Shown: positions 1 to 6,053 of the stretch, piece by piece
How the letters are laid out: each line of letters begins with the position of its first letter
How positions within the stretch are numbered: the first letter of the stretch is position 1
NCBI GenBank assembly: GCA_947451875.1
Contig: CANGBE010000050.1
Span: forward strand, 1-8,877
DNA length: 8,877 nt
Source: Sphingomonadaceae bacterium
GTDB taxonomy: Bacteria; Pseudomonadota; Alphaproteobacteria; Sphingomonadales; Sphingomonadaceae
Direction of reading: 5' to 3'
Notes under the pieces: generated by a model
What the model was told of the DNA's origin: nothing
Database searches by the model: none
What the model saw: the letters and a program-made list of their open reading frames with translations, nothing else
Made by a program: the position numbers and the translations under genes

Positions 1-61
1 CAAACAGGCGGTCAAATCCGACAGTGCTGCGGCGATAAGGGGTAAGGTCCAAACGGTTCAT
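1..61 (-). CDS. Small heat-shock protein Hsp20 (IbpA-like), N-terminus only
   Basis: Only the first 20 codons lie in the window; the gene continues off the left edge. They read MNRLDLTPYRRSTVGFDRLF, which matches the conserved N-terminus of IbpA/Hsp20 small heat-shock proteins (a T-P-x-x-R-S-T-V-G-F-D-R-L-F pattern). Proteins of this family are cytoplasmic ATP-independent holdases that keep unfolding proteins soluble for DnaK and ClpB. The ATG is supported by a GGAGG sequence about 8 bases upstream. The leader holds a heat-shock promoter and a ROSE-like RNA thermometer, which independently supports the assignment. The alpha-crystallin domain itself is not visible here. Confidence 0.85.
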   Translation of the reverse strand, partial: MNRLDLTPYRRSTVGFDRLF

Positions 62-157
62 GCAAAAATCCTCCAATGAGCAATCTTCGATACGATTGAG
101 GCCCCAAGCGGGCGCCTCGGCTTATTGTGCCATGACCAGTCTGGCTCATGACACGTT
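62..157 (-). promoter_or_regulatory. ROSE-like RNA thermometer in the hsp20 5' leader
   Basis: The leader of about 95 bases can fold into three consecutive hairpins on the minus strand. Hairpin 1 (127-154) has a 9-bp stem GUGUCAUGA/UCAUGGCAC with an inner CCA/UGG. Hairpin 2 (98-118) pairs GAGGC-CCC with GGGGCCUC around one bulged G. Hairpin 3 (64-87) pairs AAGAUUGCUC with GAGGAUUUUU around an AUUG loop, leaving one G bulged. Hairpin 3 contains UUGCU, the U(U/C)GCU signature that pairs with the Shine-Dalgarno sequence in known ROSE elements, and the paired GAGGA is this gene's ribosome-binding site. ROSE elements precede small heat-shock genes in alpha- and gammaproteobacteria and melt on heating. 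The fold was done by hand. Confidence 0.8.
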
Positions 158-160
158 AAG

Positions 161-190
161 TGAGATATGTTAGCGCAAGCTTGTTTCAAG
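161..190 (-). promoter_or_regulatory. RpoH (sigma-32) heat-shock promoter for hsp20
   Basis: Read on the minus strand, CTTGAAA (190-184) is followed by CATATCT (169-163), with 17 bases between CTTG and CATATCT. This fits the alphaproteobacterial RpoH consensus (CTTG, 17-18 bases, CYTATnT) with one mismatch. The expected transcription start, near 155-158, lies just before the first leader hairpin. Promoter and thermometer would give two layers of heat control. The -35 end lies only 26 bases from the divergent grxC start, so the two promoters must overlap or interleave. Confidence 0.7.
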
Positions 191-216
191 GCCTGCGGGT
201 TCGCTAAGGGAAATTC

Positions 217-474
217 ATGCCGAAAATTGAGATATACACGCAATGGGGCTGCGGCTTCTGCGTGCGTGCCAAGGCTCTGCTCGATGCCAAGGGCGCAGAA
301 TACACCGAGTATGACACGACCATGCATACGGCCAAGCGCGCCGAGATGGTGGCGCGCAAGCCCGATGCCCGCACCGTGCCGCAGATATTCATTGATGACG
401 TCGCCTATGGCGGCTGTGATGACATTCACGCACTCGATCGTGCCGGCAAACTGGACGCGATACTCGGGCTGTGA
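217..474 (+). CDS. grxC: Glutaredoxin 3
   Basis: An 85-residue cytoplasmic dithiol glutaredoxin, the normal full length for the GrxC type. It reduces protein disulfides and glutathione mixed disulfides using glutathione. Visible features are a beta strand start (PKIEIYT), the active site C12-G-F-C15 (the usual GrxC form is CPYC, so CGFC is a variant), the TVPQIFI segment with the cis-proline that binds glutathione (around residues 53-59), and the YGGCDD motif near residue 64. The ATG has a GGGAA Shine-Dalgarno-like sequence 5 bases upstream. Its stop overlaps the GTG start of the next gene (GTGA), so the two are probably translationally coupled in one operon with the DUF1178 gene. Confidence 0.93.
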   Translation: MPKIEIYTQWGCGFCVRAKALLDAKGAEYTEYDTTMHTAKRAEMVARKPDARTVPQIFIDDVAYGGCDDIHALDRAGKLDAILGL

Positions 475-1295
475 CCTTGGTTCGCGCTGCCTTGTTGCAG
501 ATGTGCTCGGGGATTGATCCAGCGGCCAATGCTGCTGCTATCGATGCCGCGATTGTTGAGGCCAAGGCTGGCGGTGCAGCGATGCTGTTCACGCCAGAGA
601 TGTCGAACATCATCGACCGCGATCGCAAGCGTGCCTCTGCGAAGGTGGTTTCGGAAGAGCACGATCCAGTCCTCGCGGCGGCTCGCGAAGCTGCCGCCCG
701 CGCAGGCATCTGGGTGGCGCTTGGCTCTCTGGCGATTGATCGCGGTGACGGGCGTTTTGCCAATAGGGCCTTTGTCATTGATCCATCGGGCGAGATCGCC
801 TGCCGCTATGACAAGATCCACATGTTCGATGTCGACCTTGCGACGGGCGAATCGTGGCGTGAATCAAACGCCTATGCCCCCGGAGAGTTACTCGGCGTAG
901 TCGAAGGAACACCGCTGGGCCGTCTGGGCTTAGCGATCTGCTATGATATCCGCTTCCCCGCTCTGTTTGAGGCGCTGGAGCAGCGCAAGTGTGATGCCAT
1001 CGCCATTCCCGCAGCCTTTACCGTGCCGACAGGTCGCGATCACTGGCACCTGCTTCAGCGAGCGCGGGCGGTGGAAGCAAGTGCGTTCGTCCTCTCCGCC
1101 GCGCAGGTTGGGCATCATGACGACGGGCGTGATACCTATGGGCACAGTCTGGCGGTTGATCCCTGGGGTAAGGTCTTGCTCGATATGGGCGGCGATGCAC
1201 CGGGACTTGGCTTCGTAGATTGCGATCTTGATCGTCTGACTGAAGTCCGCGCCCAACTGCCTAGCCTTGCCAACAAGCGCGTTATTCCCACATAG
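471..1295 (+). CDS. Carbon-nitrogen hydrolase, nitrilase superfamily (Nit-like amidase)
   Basis: A 274-residue cytoplasmic enzyme of the nitrilase superfamily, at the usual length. The Glu-Lys-Cys catalytic triad is visible as E43 (FTPEMS), K115 (RYDKIHMFDVD) and C157 (GLAICYDIRFP). The last two motifs and the overall pattern resemble the Nit1/Nit2-like branch, whose members deaminate dicarboxylic omega-amides or deaminated glutathione. That substrate is an inference from family resemblance, although lying next to a glutaredoxin gene fits a glutathione-repair role. The start is GTG at 471, sharing four bases with the grxC stop; an in-frame TTG at 477 is possible but lacks support. It ends 9 bases before the DUF1178 gene. 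Confidence 0.92.
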   Translation: MTLVRAALLQMCSGIDPAANAAAIDAAIVEAKAGGAAMLFTPEMSNIIDRDRKRASAKVVSEEHDPVLAAAREAAARAGIWVALGSLAIDRGDGRFANRAFVIDPSGEIACRYDKIHMFDVDLATGESWRESNAYAPGELLGVVEGTPLGRLGLAICYDIRFPALFEALEQRKCDAIAIPAAFTVPTGRDHWHLLQRARAVEASAFVLSAAQVGHHDDGRDTYGHSLAVDPWGKVLLDMGGDAPGLGFVDCDLDRLTEVRAQLPSLANKRVIPT

Positions 1296-1304
1296 CATTC
1301 TGCA

Positions 1305-1805
1305 ATGATTGTGTTTGATCTTGAATGCCGCACTGGTGGGCACCGGTTCGAGGGCTGGTTCGGCTCTTCTGGTGACTATGCCGACCAACTGGAACGCGGT
1401 TTGGTTACTTGCCCCTCTTGCGGCAGCGCCGAAGTTGGCAAGGCTGTGATGGCCCCCAATGTCGGGCGCAAGGGTAATCAGGTGGTTGCGGCTCGACCTA
1501 GCGCACCATCAGTCAGCGAAACTTCCCCTGATACGGCAGCGGTAACCAACGCGGCTCCGCAACTTCCGCCCGAAGCCGTTGCTTTGCTCCATGCCATTGC
1601 TGAAAAGCAGGCTGAAGCGCTGAAAAAATCGCGATGGGTGGGTAACGGCTTTGCCGAAACCGCCCGCGCCATTTATTACGGCGAGATAGAGCCTGAGCTC
1701 GTCCACGGTCAGGCGAGCCCAAAGGAAGCGCAGGAACTCATCGAGGAAGGGGTGGGGATTGCACCGGTGTTATTCCCGATTGTCCCGCCGGGCGAAGCCA
1801 ACTGA
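1305..1805 (+). CDS. DUF1178 family protein with a putative zinc site
   Basis: A 166-residue protein that I recognise as DUF1178, a family of unknown function common in Alpha- and Betaproteobacteria. The N-terminal third is typical: MIVFDLEC, GGHRFEGWF, then a CPSCGS knuckle (C36 and C39) that with C8 and H13 could bind zinc. A low-complexity Ala/Pro/Ser linker spans roughly residues 60-95. The C-terminal part (about 95-166) contains the conserved ARAIYYGE and the ending EEGVGIAPVLFPI. It starts 9 bases after the hydrolase gene with no obvious Shine-Dalgarno sequence, so it probably depends on translation from upstream. No signal peptide or membrane segment is seen. Confidence 0.88.
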   Translation: MIVFDLECRTGGHRFEGWFGSSGDYADQLERGLVTCPSCGSAEVGKAVMAPNVGRKGNQVVAARPSAPSVSETSPDTAAVTNAAPQLPPEAVALLHAIAEKQAEALKKSRWVGNGFAETARAIYYGEIEPELVHGQASPKEAQELIEEGVGIAPVLFPIVPPGEAN

Positions 1806-1834
1806 TTGCATCCCATTGCTGCCGAGCATATGGG
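1806..1834 (+). promoter_or_regulatory. Possible sigma-70-type promoter for tRNA-Arg
   Basis: TTGCAT (1806-1811) and TATGGG (1829-1834) are 17 bases apart in the 38-base gap between the DUF1178 stop and the tRNA. A start near 1840 would leave a very short leader. The -10 match is weak, so read-through from the upstream operon is an equal possibility. Confidence 0.3.
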
Positions 1835-1843
1835 GGCTGAGGC

Positions 1844-1920
1844 GCGCCCGTAGCTCAGCAGGATAGAGCATCAGATTCCTAATCTGGGGGCCGTGGGTTC
1901 GAATCCCGTCGGGCGCACCA
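1844..1920 (+). tRNA. tRNA-Arg (anticodon CCT)
   Basis: A complete 77-base cloverleaf. The acceptor stem GCGCCCG (1844-1850) pairs fully with CGGGCGC (1910-1916), followed by discriminator A and an encoded CCA. The D arm has the GCTC/GAGC stem. The anticodon stem TCAGA/TCTGG encloses TTCCTAA, giving anticodon CCT at 1878-1880, which decodes the arginine codon AGG. The T loop is TTCGAAT. tRNA-Arg genes are frequent chromosomal targets of tyrosine integrases, and the gene content changes just after this one. Confidence 0.97.
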
Positions 1921-2227
1921 TTAATTTCAATATCTTAATTGATATCTGAGTTCTTGCATCCCTCAAGAATCACAAGCTAGGCATCAGATAGGCATCAGCC
2001 GGAGCCATTTCACGCTTCGCTTTGACCTTCACCATCACCTCAATCGCCACTCGCATAATTCGAGTTCTGCTCATGCTGACACTCCGAGATGGTCACTGTC
2101 GGCAGATATTTTACGAAAGGCGAGCCAACGGCAGCTTTCAGGGCAAGTGTCAGGCGAGCGCTAAGGCTGAAAAGTTGTGGAAAGCGGACGTTGCTATTGC
2201 GTTCAATCTGATTAGACATTGGCATTG
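1921..2227 (+). other. Gene-poor stretch after tRNA-Arg with small repeats
   Basis: No convincing gene is seen in these 307 bases. Just past the tRNA are two small inverted repeats, ATATC/GATAT (1930-1945) and TTCTTG/CAAGAA (1951-1969), and a direct repeat AGGCATCAG at 1979-1987 and 1990-1998. None is followed by a T-run, so they are not typical terminators. They could be protein-binding sites near an attachment site or leftovers of decayed DNA. A decamer AGCGGACGTT (2183-2192) reappears after the next gene. The open frames here start with rare codons and lack recognisable content. Confidence 0.5.
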
Positions 2228-2911
2228 ATGGATCAAGAAACTCCCGAGCCTTCGTACCAGCTTAGCAAGCTCGGATGGGGTTGGTTAGGTCTTCTATTAC
2301 ATTGCCTGATCGTTTCGTGGATCATAGGAAAATTCAACAGTTCGACTGAGCTTACACCTAGCCACGAAGGGCCCCTTCAATTTGCCCTTTATGGCGCATG
2401 TATCTTATCTGCATTTTCAGCAGCGCTGATCTTTTGGCAGTCGCAAGGAGCCCTCTATCGCCGGTTGGTCATGAGCCTCATTGTGGCACCAATCTTCGCA
2501 TTCCTCGGCGTATTTCTGCTCGTCGCCGAAGTTGCCGCTTTTGTGGAGTTAAATCATGACTTCCCAGCAGAACGAACGAGAACATTCGACGGTTTAATCG
2601 TGCTAGAGCGAGCCTACCAAACACACGGAAAAGGTCGTAGCTGGAATATCCAGACTACTCCGATCTGGTCGAATATCGACATCACACAATCAGATTACAA
2701 TTTCATGCTCGGCCACCGGGCACCAAATGACCGTGGAAGTGATCCAGACGAAGTAACAAGCAACGGGTATTTTTGTGCCCGAGTGACGCTACAACAATCC
2801 GGCGAGGCGCTCCGCGTTATGCACGCTGGCAATTACAATCTCCCACCAGGTTCCGTTGGTATTTGCTCTGAGATATTGGCGGCAAATCCCCACCTTCCGG
2901 TTGTTGAGTGA
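2228..2911 (+). CDS. Unrecognised membrane protein with three predicted helices
   Basis: A 227-residue protein from the ATG at 2228; the frame also allows a TTG at 2219, and neither start has a clear ribosome-binding site. Three hydrophobic segments are visible at about residues 15-34, 50-70 and 79-105. Positively charged YRR (77-79) between the second and third suggests the N-terminus is inside and the C-terminal domain of about 120 residues is in the periplasm. That domain has two cysteines (C183 and C213) that could form a disulfide. I do not recognise the family. Its DNA is more A/T-rich than the operon upstream, and it lies alone between two non-coding stretches, which suggests horizontally acquired DNA. 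Confidence 0.65.
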   Translation: MDQETPEPSYQLSKLGWGWLGLLLHCLIVSWIIGKFNSSTELTPSHEGPLQFALYGACILSAFSAALIFWQSQGALYRRLVMSLIVAPIFAFLGVFLLVAEVAAFVELNHDFPAERTRTFDGLIVLERAYQTHGKGRSWNIQTTPIWSNIDITQSDYNFMLGHRAPNDRGSDPDEVTSNGYFCARVTLQQSGEALRVMHAGNYNLPPGSVGICSEILAANPHLPVVE

Positions 2912-3257
2912 TGTCAGCAATGTTGTCGTGTCCGGAAAGTCTGCTTTGGGCATCGCAAGCCGATTAGCGGACGTTCGGAGTGTTGCTGAACCAACTGCAA
3001 ATTCAGCGCCGAGACAGAGTGCGACGACAGCCGACATGTGCACTCCATGCCTTGATTTGGCTCTGTTCAGGAGCATCCGAGAATCCTCGCACAAAGATAT
3101 GCTATCTCCGCCAGAAGTAGATCAAGATTGCGGCTGGATCGTGCAGCAAGCATACTGGCCTCATCGTCAAGAAGGGCACTCGCCCTGCCAACCGGCCAAC
3201 TTCGGCATCGGTGGCTTCACGACGTGGCCCAATGGGCAAACATAGGAGACCAAGACA
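2912..3257 (+). other. Non-coding, repeat-like intergenic stretch
   Basis: These 346 bases contain open frames on both strands, but none has a ribosome-binding site or recognisable protein. An imperfect hairpin (2932-2978) and sequence of the TCTGCTTTGGG...AGCGGACGTT kind resemble dispersed intergenic repeats I associate with alphaproteobacterial genomes. The last bases include GGAG (3245-3248), the ribosome-binding site of the next gene. Confidence 0.5.
2932..2978. repeat. Imperfect inverted repeat; one arm shared with 2183-2192
   Basis: The left arm CCGGAAAGTCTGCT (2932-2945) pairs imperfectly with the right arm AGCGGACGTTCGG (2966-2978) across a 20-base loop. It has one bulged G, one A/C mismatch and one G-T wobble. 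The decamer AGCGGACGTT in the right arm also occurs at 2183-2192 in the same orientation, so the membrane gene is flanked by it. Confidence 0.45.
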
Positions 3258-3446
3258 ATGGCCATTTCACCCCCCAACCCAAATAGCTTCAACGCACGTG
3301 ATTGGGCTGAAGCCTTCACCGCCGAGTACCCTGAGCTTGAGGACGACGGATACAAGATCGGCCTCTGGTTCGGCAATGCCATCGCCGCAGGCTACGAGGC
3401 TGCTGAGAACGGCTTCCTGCTCCACGAGACGCAGCTTCACTCCTAA
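3258..3446 (+). CDS. Small acidic protein of unknown function
   Basis: A 62-residue protein starting at an ATG with a GGAG 9 bases upstream, a good ribosome-binding site. The sequence is acidic and compact, with NARDWAEAFTAEYPELEDD (residues 10-28) and GLWFGNAIAAGYEAAENG (about 34-51), which look like two amphipathic helices. I have an impression of small phage or mobile-element proteins with a DWAEAF...GWFANAI pattern, but cannot name a family. No membrane segment or signal peptide is seen. It is followed after 67 bases by another small gene on the same strand, with which it may share a transcript. Confidence 0.6.
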   Translation: MAISPPNPNSFNARDWAEAFTAEYPELEDDGYKIGLWFGNAIAAGYEAAENGFLLHETQLHS

Positions 3447-3513
3447 ATCCCCTGCGCGCCCTTGCTGAGCGGGTGTCGCCGACTGGCGGCTCTCCTGCAA
3501 TGAAAGGAACCCA

Positions 3514-3837
3514 ATGCCGGAACACATCCCACCTGAAGTCGAAAAACGACGACAGCGCATCGCTTTCATATGGCGCTTTCGCCGCGATCTGGCGCGCAAG
3601 TGGTTCACCTTCCCGCCGGAGCAGCGAGAGCATCTGCTGAATACCCTAGAGTTGCCAGCGCCGCAGCCGGAAATAAACGCCGACATCGACGAACGCATCA
3701 GACGAGGTGCTGGGGCTGGGGCGGTCACGTTCAGTAGCCTGAACCATCTGACGGCTGCGCCAGTCCATACCCCGCCATCAAAGCCGCCAAAGACGGGACT
3801 GCTGCGCCGCATCTTCGGGCGTCGAACAGGCCGCTGA
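3514..3837 (+). CDS. Small basic protein of unknown function
   Basis: A 107-residue protein with an AAAGGA ribosome-binding site 6 bases before the ATG. The N-terminal 55 residues are charged and probably helical (EKRRQRIAFIWRFRRDLARKW, FPPEQREHLLNTLEL). The middle is Ala/Gly-rich. The end is Pro/Lys/Arg-rich, finishing LLRRIFGRRTGR. The strong positive charge at both ends is compatible with binding nucleic acid or acidic membrane lipids; nothing in the sequence decides between these. Its TGA overlaps an ATG (ATGA, 3837) that opens the frame of the next gene, but that upstream start is not the favoured one. Unrecognised family. Confidence 0.6.
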   Translation: MPEHIPPEVEKRRQRIAFIWRFRRDLARKWFTFPPEQREHLLNTLELPAPQPEINADIDERIRRGAGAGAVTFSSLNHLTAAPVHTPPSKPPKTGLLRRIFGRRTGR

Positions 3838-4055
3838 TGCCGTACTTGCAAGCAGGCGGCGTGCGTTTTGGATGTCGGGGCGCGCTGGGTGGAATTCAGA
3901 GGTTTCAGGTAGGTGGATCGCCAATTAGAGTTATCTCCGGTAGAGCGGTAAGCTCGTATGTCCAACCGATTGCCGGAGTGCGGCATTGCTTGGCCGTGAG
4001 GGGCTATGATCCCGGTATCTCAGGCTCGCATGTTGCGATTGTGAAGGGAGTTTCG
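3838..4055 (+). other. 218-base leader before the Sel1-repeat gene, open in frame
   Basis: This gap stays open in the reading frame of the downstream Sel1 gene and begins with an ATGA overlap at 3837. Its translation has no recognisable content and would bury the signal peptide, so it is treated as a leader. TATGAT at 4005-4010 could be a -10 element, but no matching -35 sits at the usual distance. Confidence 0.5.
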
Positions 4056-5372
4056 ATGCGTTTTGGTTTCAGGGCGACTGTGCTCAGCACAATCATACTC
4101 GTTTCAGCGCCTATATCGGCCCAAACCACGACTTATTGCGGGGAAGCGGGGTTTGGGGTTCGCTGTACTACAACGCCAACGCCTAAGTCAGGGTGGGATC
4201 AACTCAATGACACTCTTGCTGATTTAAAAAAGAAGAGAGAGGCTCGGGAGCAAGTTGAGCAGCAAAGGCAGCTTGAGCAGCAGCAGGCCCAGTTGCGGGC
4301 TCAGCAAGCGGCGCAATATCGCGAGCTTCAAGAGAGAACTGATCAGCTTAGTCTGCAAGCCCAGCAGATTTTACTGCAGCAAGAAAACCAAAAAAGAGAT
4401 GCTGAAGATTTGAACCGGCTGGTTTCCCAAGCGGTTCTTGATCATCGCTGCGAAGACGCCAAAACCATTGCGCTAACCGCTGGAAATTTGGGCCTTGCTG
4501 ATCAAGCGATGCGCTTGTGTACGCCCCTCAAAGTCGCGCCGCCGGAAGCCCGCCCCGGTGGAGCAAATAAGCCTACCTCTTCTGCAAGGCCGGGTGCATT
4601 GAAGCAACCAACATCGAGCGCCAAATTCACCTATCCATATGCCAACCTGCTCAACCAACGGTCGTCCGTTCAGGCAACCACACAGCCACGGCCAACATTT
4701 CCAATTCCAACCATCTCATTTCAACGACCGGAGGGAACCTCGTCAGCCGTCAATATCTACGCTTACCGACAAGGTGAATATGCATCTCAACCTGACAAGG
4801 TGAAGTTTTTGGCCGAAAGTGGGTATGTGGAAGCCCAAGTCGGCTTGGGCAACATGTATTTCAGCGGCAATGGCGTGCAGCAAGACGACGCAGCAGCTCT
4901 GAACTGGTTCCGCAAAGCAGCAGATCAAGGTGACGCTGCCGCGCAGTATAATTTGGGACGAATGTATTCTGGAGGGAGGGGGGTGCCTCAAGATGACGTC
5001 GCGGCTGTTGCGTGGTATCGCAAGGCTGCCGATCAAGGAAATTTAAGTGCCCAATCAAATCTCGGAAGAATGTATGGCACCGGGTCAGGAGTCCCAAAAG
5101 ACTATGTGGCTGCTGTCGGCTGGTACCGTAAGGCTGCAGGGAAAGGAAATGCTATCGCGCAATACAACCTTGCATTTATGTACATGAATGGTGCGGGTGT
5201 TGAGAAGGACTATATTCAAGCTTTCAAGTGGTTTAATTTAGCCGCTTCTATTTCAAAAGAGGGTAGAATTAAGGAATTAGCAACCAAAAATATGGATACT
5301 CTCAGCTCAGTACTGTCTGAGTCTCAAATTGCAGAAGCGCAACGCCTGTTCCGCGAATGGCGTACCGACTAA
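4056..5372 (+). CDS. Secreted or periplasmic Sel1-repeat (SLR) protein with Q-rich coiled coil
   Basis: A 438-residue protein. The ATG at 4056 is chosen because AAGGGAG lies 5 bases upstream and a signal peptide follows at once (basic start RFGFR, hydrophobic 7-20, likely cleavage after ISA at residue 22). Residues about 50-125 are a Gln/Glu/Arg-rich coiled coil. Residues about 160-230 form a Pro/Ser/Thr linker. Residues about 256-399 hold four Sel1 repeats of 36 residues (pattern A-Q-x-x-L-G-x-M-Y...G-V-x-x-D...A-x-x-W-Y-R-K-A-A). The end (QIAEAQRLFREW) is typical of proteobacterial Sel1 proteins. Sel1 repeats are alpha-solenoids that bind other proteins, often in envelope stress or host interaction; the partner is unknown. 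The DNA is more A/T-rich than the housekeeping operon. It ends 7 bases from the convergent gene. Confidence 0.85.
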   Translation: MRFGFRATVLSTIILVSAPISAQTTTYCGEAGFGVRCTTTPTPKSGWDQLNDTLADLKKKREAREQVEQQRQLEQQQAQLRAQQAAQYRELQERTDQLSLQAQQILLQQENQKRDAEDLNRLVSQAVLDHRCEDAKTIALTAGNLGLADQAMRLCTPLKVAPPEARPGGANKPTSSARPGALKQPTSSAKFTYPYANLLNQRSSVQATTQPRPTFPIPTISFQRPEGTSSAVNIYAYRQGEYASQPDKVKFLAESGYVEAQVGLGNMYFSGNGVQQDDAAALNWFRKAADQGDAAAQYNLGRMYSGGRGVPQDDVAAVAWYRKAADQGNLSAQSNLGRMYGTGSGVPKDYVAAVGWYRKAAGKGNAIAQYNLAFMYMNGAGVEKDYIQAFKWFNLAASISKEGRIKELATKNMDTLSSVLSESQIAEAQRLFREWRTD

Positions 5373-5379
5373 AGGCTGG

Positions 5380-5955
5380 TCACCAAAGTCTGCTCGCCAA
5401 CCGGTCTAGCTCACGATCAACAAGACGCTGCTTTTCTGAAACCTTCGACCAGAGGCGCTCGCGCGTTGGCATCCGGGCATATTTGGAAAGGGACTTCAGG
5501 CGCAGGGTAGCCTTGTCGATGGCGCGATAGGCCCGATGCACCTGACACTCCCTTTGCGACTCGTAGGGCACCTTCCAGCCCTTCACAGAGGCGAACTGCG
5601 TCGTGCCGGGCGGTAGGGCCAAAACCGTGCAACGCCTGCCGGTGATCGGGCAGATCGCGTACCAGCGCTCTCCCCCGAAGTGCATGGGACTTCCAACCAG
5701 TGCGATGGTGCAGTTGATCTCCCTCCCACGCGCGATGCCGGTGATCCGAAGACATGGTTGGTGCTCGCGGCAGTGAACATCCGACACGAGCGTCAGCATC
5801 GCTACCGTTTGACCGTCGCAAGTCCACTTCCGGTCTCGCCTGCTCATGCAATCGCGCCTGACCATGCCAAGGCGCTTCAGATCAGCGAGGTTGATGCGGA
5901 TGCACTCCTCAGCCGTTGCCCGGTTGCTGCGCCTGCCTGATCCATAGCCGCCCAT
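5380..5955 (-). CDS. MGGYGSGR-type protein of unknown function, mobile-element associated
   Basis: A 191-residue protein starting at the ATG at 5955, which has GGAG 8 bases upstream and opens with MGGYGSGRR. That start is characteristic of an uncharacterised family common in proteobacterial prophages and integrative elements. The frame runs open to 6198, but the extra 81 codons cross the inverted-repeat region and are not believed. Family-like features include FGGERWYAICPITGRRC (residues 93-109), with C102 and C109 as a possible zinc pair, and FASVKGWKVPYESQRE (121-136). A third Cys/His-rich stretch is HCREHQPC (61-68). The C-terminal 50 residues are Lys/Arg-rich and helical. A nucleic-acid role is plausible but unproven. 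It lies downstream of the primase gene, across the candidate origin. Confidence 0.75.
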   Translation of the reverse strand: MGGYGSGRRSNRATAEECIRINLADLKRLGMVRRDCMSRRDRKWTCDGQTVAMLTLVSDVHCREHQPCLRITGIARGREINCTIALVGSPMHFGGERWYAICPITGRRCTVLALPPGTTQFASVKGWKVPYESQRECQVHRAYRAIDKATLRLKSLSKYARMPTRERLWSKVSEKQRLVDRELDRLASRLW

Positions 5956-6053
5956 GCGTGGCTCCACATTAATCGAAATACTTTGCCAAACCGGCACTGG
6001 TGATCGGAAATGGCTGCAAGGCGGTGTGATGCAACGTCGCGAGCCCAACCAAT

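Noticed and set aside
2022..2228. 68-codon plus-strand frame after the tRNA
   Set aside because: Rare TTG start, no ribosome-binding site, low-information sequence.
2789..3094. 101-codon minus-strand frame
   Set aside because: Antisense to the membrane gene end and running through the repeat-like hairpin; no start signal.
2856..3245. 129-codon plus-strand frame overlapping the end of the membrane gene
   Set aside because: No ribosome-binding site, no domain, and its DNA looks like intergenic repeat sequence.
3475..3490. Hairpin GTCGCC/GGCGGC between the two small genes as a terminator
   Set aside because: Short stem with no following T-run.
3820..3831. CGTCGAACAGGC, identical to 6259-6270, as part of the iteron set
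   Set aside because: It lies inside a coding region, alone, and a 12-base match is expected by chance a few times in a window of this size.
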